Shown here in pieces: positions 16,106-25,479 of a stretch of 53,622 nt of DNA. A program made the position numbers and the translations under genes. The notes below the pieces were generated by a model, which had not been told where the DNA came from, did not search any database, and worked only from the letters and a program-made list of their open reading frames with translations. Position 1 is the stretch's first letter. Every line of letters begins with the position of its first letter. Source of the stretch: Bacteroidales bacterium (lineage in GTDB: Bacteria; Bacteroidota; Bacteroidia; Bacteroidales; UBA932). The stretch lies in assembly GCA_017561765.1 (NCBI GenBank), contig JAFZBM010000066.1, forward strand, positions 1 through 53,622, in the 5' to 3' direction.

Positions 16106-17962
16106 ATGAAAAAGATAATAATACCATTCGTCCTCGTGGCCGCAGCCATGGCCTTTTCCTCATGCGAGGACTTCCTGACAAAGGCGCCGCAGGCCAGCCT
16201 CTCTCCGGATACGTATTTTTCTTCAGAGAAAGAACTTGACCTCTGGGCCAATAAGTTCTACAGCGATATCCTTCCCACTCCCTCTGATCTGGCAGAACTC
16301 AATGCGGATGACAACGGATCTTCTTCCTCGCTGAATGTTGTCCAGAAGGGCACACGCACTCCTTCTTCCAAATCCTGGAGCGCAGATACCTGGAAGCCGC
16401 TCAGGAACATAAATTATATGTTGGAGAACAACAAATGCGCCGACGCGTCTGTCAAGGCCCGCTACGACGGAGTCTGCTATTTCTTCCGCGCATGGTTCTA
16501 CTACGAGAAAGTCCGCCAGTACGGCGACATTCCCTGGTATGACCACGTAATAGGGTCAGGTGACCAGGAGGATCTGAACAAGCCCCGTGACTCCCGCGGA
16601 TATGTGATGTATATGGTCATAAAGGACCTGGACAAAGCCTATGAACTGCTTCCTGCCCGCTGGTCTTCCGATGCAGTCTACCACGTGTCCAAGGATGCCG
16701 CACTTGCACTGAAATCCCGCGTTGCCTTGTTCGAAGGGACTTTCAGGAAGTACCACGCCGGCACGGACTTCGTTCCCAGTGATACGGAGACCGTTGACGG
16801 TGTGACCATCTCCTCCGATTGGTTCCTCCGGGAGGCCGCTGAAGCTGCCGGAAAGCTTCTCGGCACTCGTAAGCTTTACAAGGGCAATACGCTGAAGCTG
16901 GCCGCTGCCGCCACCGACGCTTCCTACCGTGAGTACTTCATACTCGAGGATGCAGAAATGGATGAGACCATCTTCGCCCGGCGCTACAACGTTGACTTGA
17001 AAGTCCGCCACGGCATACAGTTCGACTTCAAGAACCAGCACCGCAGCGCCAGTATCCGCCAGGTGAACCACTACCTGCAGGCCGACGGCACCCCTATCCA
17101 GATGCGTGACAACTGGCAGGAACTCAGCTATTACGATGTGTTCCAGAACCGCGACCCCCGTCTGTCCCAGACCATCCAGGGGCCCGGATATGTGATGGCC
17201 GACATAGATGAGAAGACCAAGGAACATAAGACCGAGCAACTCTCCTGGGAGCGCACCTTCAACGGTTACCGCATCATCAAGTACATTTCCGACACCGGCC
17301 ACGAGGGCGCATCTACATCCACTACGGACTATGCGCTTATACGTTACCCTGAAGTCCTGCTGAATTATGCCGAAGCCAAGGCTGAACTCGGAGAATTGAC
17401 CGGTGAAGACCTCGCCAGGACCGTCAACGTCATACGCGAACGCGTAGGGATGCCGGGCATGATGACAGTCCCTGAAGTCCCTGACGCACTGATGGAAAGC
17501 TACTATCCACACGCCAAGGGCGCCCAGAAGGCCGCTATCCTGGAAGTCAGGCGCGAGCGTGCCGTGGAGCTCTTCTGCGAAGGCTTCCGCCAGTGGGATA
17601 TGCTTCGCTGGGCGGAAGGCGCCATGCTGACCCCGAAGGCCACGGGAGGCTTCCAGGGAATCTACATCAATGCCAATCAGGTAGGGGTCGATATCGACCT
17701 GGACAATGACGGAAAGGCAGATCTATACCTTTACACGGGCACAAAGGGTTCCTCGAAGGCGCCTTCCACAAACCAGATACAGCTGGGCAGCGGCTTTACC
17801 CTCAGCGAAGGGACACACGGCTATCTGACCTACTGGGCTGCTGAGGATTATGTGTGGAATGAAAACCGTGATTATCTATGGCCCATCCCCGCTGACCAGC
17901 GCACCCTGACGGACTTCGCCCTTTCCCAGAATCCGGGTTGGGATGACGGTTTGAGCCAATAG
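16106..17962 (+). CDS. susD: SusD/RagB-type nutrient-binding outer-membrane lipoprotein
   Basis: 618 residues starting five bases after susC. The lipobox is FSSC (Cys at about 20) followed by ED, an acidic pair often seen in surface-exported Bacteroidetes lipoproteins. The N-terminal segment (FLTKAPQASLSPDTYFSSE) and the helical TPR-like body (FFRAWFYYEKVRQYGDIPW, LNYAEAKAEL, ILEVRRERAVELFCEGFRQWD) are diagnostic. The end has the usual NPGW. It caps the SusC barrel at the cell surface and binds the incoming ligand. An insertion of about 60 residues at 530-590 (DLDNDGKADLYLY) looks like a calcium-binding-type loop and is less usual. Confidence 0.95.
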   Translation: MKKIIIPFVLVAAAMAFSSCEDFLTKAPQASLSPDTYFSSEKELDLWANKFYSDILPTPSDLAELNADDNGSSSSLNVVQKGTRTPSSKSWSADTWKPLRNINYMLENNKCADASVKARYDGVCYFFRAWFYYEKVRQYGDIPWYDHVIGSGDQEDLNKPRDSRGYVMYMVIKDLDKAYELLPARWSSDAVYHVSKDAALALKSRVALFEGTFRKYHAGTDFVPSDTETVDGVTISSDWFLREAAEAAGKLLGTRKLYKGNTLKLAAAATDASYREYFILEDAEMDETIFARRYNVDLKVRHGIQFDFKNQHRSASIRQVNHYLQADGTPIQMRDNWQELSYYDVFQNRDPRLSQTIQGPGYVMADIDEKTKEHKTEQLSWERTFNGYRIIKYISDTGHEGASTSTTDYALIRYPEVLLNYAEAKAELGELTGEDLARTVNVIRERVGMPGMMTVPEVPDALMESYYPHAKGAQKAAILEVRRERAVELFCEGFRQWDMLRWAEGAMLTPKATGGFQGIYINANQVGVDIDLDNDGKADLYLYTGTKGSSKAPSTNQIQLGSGFTLSEGTHGYLTYWAAEDYVWNENRDYLWPIPADQRTLTDFALSQNPGWDDGLSQ

Positions 17963-17966
17963 TATT

Positions 17967-20408
17967 ATGAACGGCAAAAAGACTATGATACTCTCTACCA
18001 TCCTGGCGCTGTTCTTCTGCGCCTGCGGTGAGAAGCCGGTGGATAACGGCGGAAACGGGGTGCCACTGTTAGTGTCGCCAAGTTCCGCCGAGGTCCTCGC
18101 ACTCGGAGAGCAGAAAAGCTTCTCGGTCACTTCCTCGACCGACTGGCTGGCACGCAGTTCCGCCAGCTGGCTCAAAGTGGTTACGGCTTCCGGCAAAGGC
18201 AGCACTACCGCGACACAGCTCATTGTAAATGCCGAGGAGAACAAGACCTCTGCGGAAAGGACCGGAGTGCTGACTGTGTCCAACCTCGGGAAGGAGAGCG
18301 TAACGGTCGAAGTAAAGCAAGCCGCCGGAGATCCCGGTGGCAATGGCCCAAGGGGCATAGCTTCTGCCGAAGACCTACTCGGCTTTGCCAGGGCGGCCAA
18401 CGGCGACGGGTCCATTACCCCGTATCTGGTCGACGGAGTGGTAAAGATTCTCAACGACATAGACTGCTCTTCCATCACTGAGTGGATTCCTGCCGGTTCC
18501 GAGACAGCGCCGCTTACATACAATGTAGACGGTAACGGCAAGACGCTGAAAAACGTAAAATGGAACATCGACGCGGCCAAATATCCTAACGCGGCACTGA
18601 TAGGCTATGCACGTGGCATCACCGTTTCCAAGCTTACTTTCGGCAACGAAGGGGACCAGGTTACTTTCAGCGGCAACTGCAGCGGGAAGGTCTGTGCCGG
18701 TGGAATCGTCGGCAGCGGCCAGGGGGTCACTATGAATAAGGTCACCAACAATGCCAACCTGATTGTAACCGCGACCGGAGTTTCAGGAGACAAGCTGAGA
18801 ATCGGCGGCCTTGCCGGCTACATGGATTCGAACTCCACCGTAGGCGGTGACGTGGCTTCTTCGAAAGGCTGTATCAATAAGGGCGATGTTACTGTATCTG
18901 TTCCCGCACAGGCAGGAGGTCTGGTAGGATACAACACCGGTATAATCCGGGGCTGCACCCATTACGGCACGGTTACGGCCAAAACGGATGGCAGCTTCGG
19001 ACCCGGCTGGCTCTGTTCTTACAACAGGACAAAGGCCAATGTGAACTCCAATAAAGGCAACGGGTACGTCGGAAATGCTCCGGACGCGATAAAGAATGCA
19101 ATGATGAACGCCCAGGAGGCCTACGACATAGAGAACAACGAGGTGGATATGACCAGGGACGGCTATTATGACTGGGAGGAGGTCGAGAGACGGGAGCTGC
19201 ACAGCGGTGCTGTCTATCACCATTACTCATGCATCAATGTGCCTCGCGAAGTCCGTGTGCTGGAGGTTGACCTGCAAGATCCCGGGATAGAGATTACCTC
19301 TGCTTTTGCCGGGGATATGGTTCCCAATCCCAACGGGAACGGCAATTCCAACAACGGCAAGAACAAGAGGGAGCTGCTTTCCGAACTATGTGCACGCAAG
19401 CGTGCGGCCGGACAGAAGATACTGGGCGGCATCAATTGCAGTTACTTCGATTCGAACGACGGTATCCCCCGCGGCATACACGTTGAGGACGGCCGTCCGG
19501 TATACATAAACAACCCCGACGTCGTAAACGCTCTGCAGAACCACAAATGGGGCTTTACGGTTTTCGAAGACGGGACCGCTTCCTGCGGAATTAAGAAGTT
19601 CTCCGGGAAGTTCAGGGCAGACGGAAAAGAATTCACTTATTATTCCATCAACGACACCCTGCTCCGCCATACTTCGTCGAAGTACCAGGCATCCCTTTAC
19701 ACTTCACATTATGTCCGGACCCCTTATCCTGCCTACTCAAACCTCATTAACGACCTTGCTGCCAACGCCCTCTATGTGGTTTGCGAATACACGGACGGGC
19801 CTATGCTTGTGAACAAGGGATATGCTGCCGCACGGGTCGTGGAAATCAGGGACGGGCGCAATACCCCTCTGGGCAGCAAGCCTTACATCACGGCAAAGAA
19901 CCGGGTGGGAATCGCCCTTTCCGGTGATATGGCGGCAAGCCTGATGGCCTTCGTCAAAGTTGGGGACACGGTGGAGCTCAGATGCGATATTTCTATCGAC
20001 GGAGATGCATCCAAGCCTATCCTTACGCTGGATTCCACTATGTATCAGCTTATGAGTGACGGAAAGGATGCGTCCAACACGCCGGGTTCCAGTTCGAGTC
20101 TCTATACGGCCTATGACCCCAAGACATGGCCGGTAGTAAGTGCCGATCGCAAGAAGGTATGGCTTGTGGAGGTCGACGGCCGCCAGATTTCTCCGACCTG
20201 GTATTCGCTCGGCGTCAGGGGATACGAAATGTACCGTATCGCCGAAAAACTTGGCGGAGCCTGGGTAACGGTGATGGACGGCGGCGGTTCCTCGGCCATG
20301 TGGGTCTGGAATCCTGCGACGGGCAGCGGAAGCATCGTGAACAGGCCGAGTGATTCCAAGGGAGAACGCAGTTGTATGACATATGTCCTGATAAGGGAAA
20401 AACAATAA
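17967..20408 (+). CDS. Lipoprotein with BACON, GLUG-like repeats and a phosphodiester glycosidase (NAGPA) domain
   Basis: 813 residues, starting four bases after susD. The signal ends in FFCAC (Cys about 18). A BACON domain spans about 30-125. Residues about 128-370 are a beta-repeat module resembling GLUG repeats (GRAANGDGS..., AGGIVGSGQG, IGGLAGYMDS, AGGLVGYNTG). Residues about 430-810 match the family of the mammalian uncovering enzyme NAGPA: ILGGINCSYFDSNDG, IPRGIHVEDGRPV, NRVGIALSGD, and VMDGGGSSAMWV near the end. NAGPA enzymes hydrolyse sugar-1-phosphodiester bonds. The combination with SusCD suggests a surface enzyme that cuts phosphodiester-linked sugars from a host or microbial glycan. 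That substrate idea is inferred from the family and is not shown by the sequence. Confidence 0.85.
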   Translation: MNGKKTMILSTILALFFCACGEKPVDNGGNGVPLLVSPSSAEVLALGEQKSFSVTSSTDWLARSSASWLKVVTASGKGSTTATQLIVNAEENKTSAERTGVLTVSNLGKESVTVEVKQAAGDPGGNGPRGIASAEDLLGFARAANGDGSITPYLVDGVVKILNDIDCSSITEWIPAGSETAPLTYNVDGNGKTLKNVKWNIDAAKYPNAALIGYARGITVSKLTFGNEGDQVTFSGNCSGKVCAGGIVGSGQGVTMNKVTNNANLIVTATGVSGDKLRIGGLAGYMDSNSTVGGDVASSKGCINKGDVTVSVPAQAGGLVGYNTGIIRGCTHYGTVTAKTDGSFGPGWLCSYNRTKANVNSNKGNGYVGNAPDAIKNAMMNAQEAYDIENNEVDMTRDGYYDWEEVERRELHSGAVYHHYSCINVPREVRVLEVDLQDPGIEITSAFAGDMVPNPNGNGNSNNGKNKRELLSELCARKRAAGQKILGGINCSYFDSNDGIPRGIHVEDGRPVYINNPDVVNALQNHKWGFTVFEDGTASCGIKKFSGKFRADGKEFTYYSINDTLLRHTSSKYQASLYTSHYVRTPYPAYSNLINDLAANALYVVCEYTDGPMLVNKGYAAARVVEIRDGRNTPLGSKPYITAKNRVGIALSGDMAASLMAFVKVGDTVELRCDISIDGDASKPILTLDSTMYQLMSDGKDASNTPGSSSSLYTAYDPKTWPVVSADRKKVWLVEVDGRQISPTWYSLGVRGYEMYRIAEKLGGAWVTVMDGGGSSAMWVWNPATGSGSIVNRPSDSKGERSCMTYVLIREKQ

Positions 20409-20422
20409 CCAATTATATTATT

Positions 20423-22129
20423 ATGAAAGTACTTAAATGTTTTATGACCTTGCTCCTCGGAGCGCTGGTGCTTGTATCCTGCAAAGAAAAAGAGCCGGAG
20501 AACAAAGTTTACACCATCGAGGTCGACCGCACGGCCATTACAGATGTGGCCGCGAACAATCCCGGTGTGGAGGCGTTGGTGATTACCACCGATGCTCCGT
20601 ACTGGCTTCTGACTGCACCCGACTGGGTCACGCCCGACACAAAGCAGGGCGTGGGTGGCGGCAAGAGCACCATCGTATCTCTGACAATCGCCTCCAACTA
20701 CAAGAACGAGGCTACGACTACCTATGCCCGCAGCGGGGAAATCAAGATTTCCGGCGGAAACACTTCGGTTACAGTACCCATCAACCAGCTGGGCCACACG
20801 GCGGTAGTCGACCCGAACGCCAGTATCGGAGGCATCCCCGACCTGAAGGAATTCCTGGATTTCGTAAATGCGGTCAATGAAGGGGAAGCCCCTGTAAGGT
20901 GGATGAACGCGAAGATGGAGATCGAACTCCTTGCAGACATCGACCTGGCTTCCGTGACAGAGTGGAAGCCCATCGGCGATGCCTTTACGACAAACGGCAA
21001 CTATGCTTCGGGCGTGAAGGGTGAAAGCGGAAACGCGTTCACCGGCGTCTTCAACGGAGGCAATCATACCATCAAGAACTTCAAGTACTCGGCAACGCTG
21101 GACGACCAGCAGACCTGGGGTCTGTTCGGTTTTATAGACCATGCCACCATCAAGAACCTGAACGTCGAGGCTGATGTCGCAATATCTGCGACCGGCTCTG
21201 CAGATGCCGGCGTGGTCGTAGGCACGGCTATCAGTTCTACTATCGAAAATGTAAAGCTGACCGGCAAGATCACATCTGCAGGCTCATCGGCGGCAAAGCG
21301 TTTCGCAATCGGCGGAATTGCCGGATTTGTATTCTGCGAGTACAATGCAGCCGAAGGCACTGCATATGAATCTTTCATCCAGAACTGCGAAGTCAACATG
21401 GATGTTAACATCGACTGCGGAATCAATACAGCCGCAGGCGCCACCGGCGTGATGTATGGCGGCATCGCAGGCTTTGCAACCAAGGCCGACGAAGATACGC
21501 CGAGCTTCAATCACATATTGAATTGTGTCAACAACGGCACGATGACCATGAAAACAGGACGCTGCAGCGGTATCGTTCCGACCTGCAACCGTGCTACGAT
21601 CGTTGAGAAATGCGTCAATAATGCTTCCCAGGTAAATACCATCGAGAACGGACGTATCGGCCAGATTGTCTGCAACCTGAGCAAATACTCCGCCGTTATA
21701 GACTGTATCAACAACGGAGACCTCACCACTATGGACGCCCAGACCACAACGGCCGCCCTCGTGGCCCTGATCGGCGATGATACAGCCTACATAACCGGCG
21801 GCGAAAAGCCCTGCAATACCGCAACGATAATCGGCGGCAATACTTCATACCTTGGACTCATAGCCGCCAACATCAGCAAGTGCGACCATGTAAGCGACCT
21901 CCTGGTGAGCGGCAGGCTCGGTGTATACAAGGAGAACGGCAATCACGAAATGTATGCTGTCAACAATTCCAACATTATGGAATACATCGGGACTATAAAC
22001 TCCAATTACAAAGACAAGGTCACCAATATCACCTATGTCAAGTTGAATCCGGACGATCCGGACCCCGAAGTGCCTTCGACCGGCGGAAACATCGGAGACT
22101 TGGATCCCGTCAATGACCAATGGAACTAA
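20423..22129 (+). CDS. BACON/GLUG-like repeat lipoprotein (candidate surface glycan-binding protein)
   Basis: 568 residues from the ATG at 20423. An earlier in-frame codon lies inside the preceding gene, and the chosen start gives a proper lipobox (LVLVSC, Cys about 19). A BACON domain occupies about 28-125 (ALVITTDAPYWLLTAPDWV, EIKISGGNTSVTVPINQ). From about 135 on it carries the module seen in both neighbours: GGIPDLKEFLDFVNAVN, ELLADIDLASVTEWKPIG, FTGVFNGGNHTIKNF and GLFGFIDHATIKNL, followed by more beta-repeats. No catalytic domain is visible. Position after SusD and the NAGPA-type enzyme fits a surface-bound substrate-binding protein. Confidence 0.75.
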   Translation: MKVLKCFMTLLLGALVLVSCKEKEPENKVYTIEVDRTAITDVAANNPGVEALVITTDAPYWLLTAPDWVTPDTKQGVGGGKSTIVSLTIASNYKNEATTTYARSGEIKISGGNTSVTVPINQLGHTAVVDPNASIGGIPDLKEFLDFVNAVNEGEAPVRWMNAKMEIELLADIDLASVTEWKPIGDAFTTNGNYASGVKGESGNAFTGVFNGGNHTIKNFKYSATLDDQQTWGLFGFIDHATIKNLNVEADVAISATGSADAGVVVGTAISSTIENVKLTGKITSAGSSAAKRFAIGGIAGFVFCEYNAAEGTAYESFIQNCEVNMDVNIDCGINTAAGATGVMYGGIAGFATKADEDTPSFNHILNCVNNGTMTMKTGRCSGIVPTCNRATIVEKCVNNASQVNTIENGRIGQIVCNLSKYSAVIDCINNGDLTTMDAQTTTAALVALIGDDTAYITGGEKPCNTATIIGGNTSYLGLIAANISKCDHVSDLLVSGRLGVYKENGNHEMYAVNNSNIMEYIGTINSNYKDKVTNITYVKLNPDDPDPEVPSTGGNIGDLDPVNDQWN

Positions 22130-22131
22130 AA

Positions 22132-25100
22132 ATGGCACGCGTTATGAAAAAGTATATGATTCTCGCTGCAGTCGCTGCAGCAGTCCTTGCCACTGGCTGT
22201 ACAAAAGAAACTATCGTTCAACCCGAGCAGGGAAACGTGCTTAAAGCGTCTCTCTCGTCCCTTACAAAGACCGCTATCAACGGAGTTAAAGTAAGCTGGA
22301 CTGAAGGAGATGCCATCAACGTGAACGGCTCAACTTCATACCCTGTCACGGAAGCCGCCGCAACGGCCACATTCGAATTCAAATCAGCTCTCACGGCCCC
22401 TTACAATGCCGTTTATCCGCCCTCGATTTATAAGGACGCGACAACCGTCACCCTTCCCTCCTCTTGGGACATAAACACGTTCCAGGTACCTCTGGGCGGC
22501 TATCTCGAGAGCGGGGATGCGATACCTTTCAAGGCCCTGACAGCTTTCCTCAAGCTTTCCATCACAGGTGAGACTACTACCACCGTCAAAGATATCACCC
22601 TGAAGGGGCTTGGCGGAGAGCAGCTCTGCGGTGATTATGCAATCGATTTCAAGACTCTCGCCTTGACCGGCTCGTCCTCCGCGGATGTAGACAAGGCCGT
22701 CAAGATGAACGTCAACCAGGCGCTTTCGGCCACCCCTATTGTCGTCTACATTCCCATTCCGGCCGGAGAGTACGCTTCCGGCTACCAGGTAGATATTCTC
22801 GACACCGAGGGAGGCCTGATGCGCAAGTCCGTGTCGGCACGTACCGTCAAGGCCGGGGAACTTCGTGAAATGGAGGCTCTTACCTTTGCCGTAAACGTGT
22901 CGGAAGACCCGAACATCGGCGGTATTCCCGACGCCAAGGAGTTCAAGGACTTTGCCGCTGCAGTTAACGACGGACGCTCCATCAGCCGCTGGCTCAATAA
23001 CGCCGGCGAGGTTGAACTGCTGGCGGATATCGACCTCGGAGGCGAGGAGTGGATCCCCGTAGGAAACGCTTCTGTAACCACTTCACACGAAATCACCGGA
23101 AATGCGTTCACCGGCGTATTCAACGGCAAGAACCATAAAGTGGACAACTTCACTGTAACCGTTCCCGCTTCTGCAGCCAATACTGCAGCCGGTCTGTTCG
23201 GCGCGATCAGCGAAGCAAGCGTCAAGGATCTGGTCATCGGTGAAAACGTAGTGATCAAGAACTCTTCCAACTCCGGCTTCGTGACCATGGGTGCAGCGGT
23301 AGGTTTCGCTTCCGAATCCACTCTGGAGAACATCGACAGCTACGCCAAGATGGTCAACGACGCAGGTAAGAACTCCACCCGTCTGGTAATAGGCGGTGCA
23401 ATCGGCACATTGTTCTCTTCCGAGACCAAGGCCAGTACAGCAAAGGACATCAAGGGACACGCAAGCTTCAACGTTGTAAACGATATCAACACGGCAAACG
23501 GCGCTACCGGGTTCATAGTAGGCGGCGTCATCGGCTACACCGACGGCAAGAATGTCGATTCCGTCCCGACCAAGATAGAGAATGCGGTCAACTATTCCGA
23601 CTTCTCGGTTCAGGCAACCCGCACGGCCGGTGTCATCGGAACAATGAACAGCTTTACCCTTGCGGAGGGATGCGCCAACTATGGCAACATCTCTTGTACA
23701 GACGTTAAAGCTACCAACAGCCGCGTCGCAGGTATAGTTTCAGCCATGGGCAACAGCACCGCCTTGAAGAACTGCGTCAATTATGGCGATGTAGCCTTCG
23801 CCGTTTCCGGAGATACCACTCACGGTTACGCGGGCGGCGTCGCCGGACAGGTTAACGATACCCACTCGTTTACCTATTTTGATGGTTGTGCCAGCTATGG
23901 AGCCGTTCAGTCGGACAGGTGGTTCGCCAGCGGCGACGATAAGTACATGGGTATTATCTGCGCCAACTTCAACTCGAAGGTAGTCCTGGTGAAGGACTGC
24001 ATCCTTGGAGGAAAGATCGGCCCCTATACCCCTACGGATACCGATCCCGTCATAACGATTACCTCGGAGAACTTTACGCAGTATTATTCCCTGACGGCCG
24101 CTTCCCGTATAGCAAAAGTCACTTTTGAAGGCAATACCTGCGGCACGTATTCCGCACCCGGCATCAAGACCGCCCAGGATCTCAAAGATTTCGCAGCTGC
24201 AGTCAATGCGGGCGGCGACATCAGCGCATGGGCCGATGCGTCCGGTGCTGTTGCTTTGCTTGCCGACATCGACCTTGGCGGAGAAGAATGGGTTCCTATC
24301 GGCAATGCCGCGGTAAACACTTCTCACGCCATCACCGGCGCTGCCTTCACCGGCGTTTTTGACGGCAAAAATCACAAGGTGGACAATTTCAAGGTGACCA
24401 TCCCCGCAACCGACGGAGGTTCGGTGGCGGGCTTGTTCGGTGTAATCGACAAAGCTACGGTCAAGAACCTCGTCATCGGTGACAAGGTTGAACTCAAGAC
24501 ATCGTCCACGGCGTTCGTGACTATGGGCGGAGCCGTTGCATTCGCTTCCGAATCCACGCTGGAGAACATAGACAGCTATGCCAAGCTTATTGCAGACGGC
24601 GGCAAGGACAATATCCGTCTTGTCATCGGCGGTACGCTCGGCACCCTGTTCTCTTCTGCAGAGGCTGCGACCACGGCAAAGGATATCAAGGGGCACGCCT
24701 CTTTCGATGTGGTAAACAACGTCAACACCAAGAACGGCGCTACCGGCTTCATAGTCGGCGGAACCATCGGCTTTATGGACGGCAAGGATATGGTCAACGC
24801 CCCTACAAAGGCGGAAAACGTTGTCAATTATTCTTCATTCTCTGTCCAGGCAACCCGCACCGCCGGTGTTATCGGCACCATGAATACCAACTGTATTGCG
24901 GAGGATTGCGTCAACAACGGAAATATTTCCTGCACCGACGTTAAAGCCAGCAACAGCCGCGTCGCCGGAATCGTTTCCGCTATGGGTAACAATACCGGAA
25001 TCAAGAACTGCATCAACTATGGCGATATCAGTTTTGCCGTTTCGGGAGACAGCAGCCATGGCTATGTGGCAGGCATCGCAGGACAGACCAACGATGCTAA

Positions 25101-25389
25101 CAGCTATGTCAGCTATATCGAGGGCTGCGCCACTTATGGCGCAATCCAGTCCGATATCTGGTTCGGCTCGGAAAAGTTCATGGGGATTGTATGCGCAAGC
25201 TTCAATACCAAGAAGATTACCGTCAAGAACTGTATCATCGGAGGCAAGATAGGCCCGTTTACCCCTACCGATACCGATCCGGTCGTAACGATTACAGCGG
25301 ATAACTTCGAACAGTACTACTCACTGTCGAATGCTACCCGAATCGCAAACGTCGTATTCGAGGGCAACAGCTTCGGCACCCGTCCATAA
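22132..25389 (+). CDS. Large lipoprotein: fimbrillin-like N-domain plus two tandem GLUG-like repeat units
   Basis: 1085 residues if it starts at 22132, two bases after the previous stop. ATG codons at 22120 and 22144 are alternatives, and 22144 gives the most usual signal peptide. Lipobox ATGC. Residues about 25-260 resemble a fimbrillin/Mfa-like domain (LTKTAINGVKVSWTEGDAI, YNAVYPPS, FLKLSITGE, VYIPIPAGEYASGYQVDI). Then two homologous units of about 410 residues each follow (nucleotides 22915-24162 and 24163-25386), with shared stretches such as SFSVQATRTAGVIGTMN and NSRVAGIVSAMGN. Each unit starts with the same module as in the two preceding proteins. Likely a surface adhesin or glycan-binding protein. 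No enzyme motif seen. Confidence 0.75.
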   Translation: MARVMKKYMILAAVAAAVLATGCTKETIVQPEQGNVLKASLSSLTKTAINGVKVSWTEGDAINVNGSTSYPVTEAAATATFEFKSALTAPYNAVYPPSIYKDATTVTLPSSWDINTFQVPLGGYLESGDAIPFKALTAFLKLSITGETTTTVKDITLKGLGGEQLCGDYAIDFKTLALTGSSSADVDKAVKMNVNQALSATPIVVYIPIPAGEYASGYQVDILDTEGGLMRKSVSARTVKAGELREMEALTFAVNVSEDPNIGGIPDAKEFKDFAAAVNDGRSISRWLNNAGEVELLADIDLGGEEWIPVGNASVTTSHEITGNAFTGVFNGKNHKVDNFTVTVPASAANTAAGLFGAISEASVKDLVIGENVVIKNSSNSGFVTMGAAVGFASESTLENIDSYAKMVNDAGKNSTRLVIGGAIGTLFSSETKASTAKDIKGHASFNVVNDINTANGATGFIVGGVIGYTDGKNVDSVPTKIENAVNYSDFSVQATRTAGVIGTMNSFTLAEGCANYGNISCTDVKATNSRVAGIVSAMGNSTALKNCVNYGDVAFAVSGDTTHGYAGGVAGQVNDTHSFTYFDGCASYGAVQSDRWFASGDDKYMGIICANFNSKVVLVKDCILGGKIGPYTPTDTDPVITITSENFTQYYSLTAASRIAKVTFEGNTCGTYSAPGIKTAQDLKDFAAAVNAGGDISAWADASGAVALLADIDLGGEEWVPIGNAAVNTSHAITGAAFTGVFDGKNHKVDNFKVTIPATDGGSVAGLFGVIDKATVKNLVIGDKVELKTSSTAFVTMGGAVAFASESTLENIDSYAKLIADGGKDNIRLVIGGTLGTLFSSAEAATTAKDIKGHASFDVVNNVNTKNGATGFIVGGTIGFMDGKDMVNAPTKAENVVNYSSFSVQATRTAGVIGTMNTNCIAEDCVNNGNISCTDVKASNSRVAGIVSAMGNNTGIKNCINYGDISFAVSGDSSHGYVAGIAGQTNDANSYVSYIEGCATYGAIQSDIWFGSEKFMGIVCASFNTKKITVKNCIIGGKIGPFTPTDTDPVVTITADNFEQYYSLSNATRIANVVFEGNSFGTRP
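22915..25386 (+). repeat. Tandem intragenic duplication (two units of about 1.23 kb)
   Basis: Unit 1 (22915-24162) and unit 2 (24163-25386) encode protein segments that align end to end, both ending in FEGN..GT. Many codons differ at synonymous third positions, so the duplication is not recent or is maintained by selection on the protein. Confidence 0.85.
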
Positions 25390-25406
25390 GACGGCAGTTT
25401 CTGTTT

Positions 25407-25443
25407 CTTTCCCTTTCCCGGCATATGCGCGGGAAAGGGAAAG
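25407..25443 (+). terminator. Strong intergenic hairpin after the repeat lipoprotein gene
   Basis: CTTTCCCTTTCCCG (25407-25420) pairs perfectly with CGGGAAAGGGAAAG (25430-25443) around a nine-base loop that itself contains GCATATGC. There is no clean T-run after it, only a T-rich stretch further on (25453-25476). It may be a weak or partial terminator, or a hairpin that protects the upstream mRNA end and lowers expression of the two enzyme genes downstream. Confidence 0.6.
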
Positions 25444-25479
25444 TGCGGAAACCGTTCTTCTTTAATCTTAATTGGTTGT

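Noticed and set aside
18349..25389. Repeats in the lipoprotein genes as a CRISPR array or mobile element
   Set aside because: The repeats are long, in frame and diverged mainly at synonymous sites, with no spacers and no Cas or transposase genes. I saw no CRISPR array or insertion sequence anywhere in the window.
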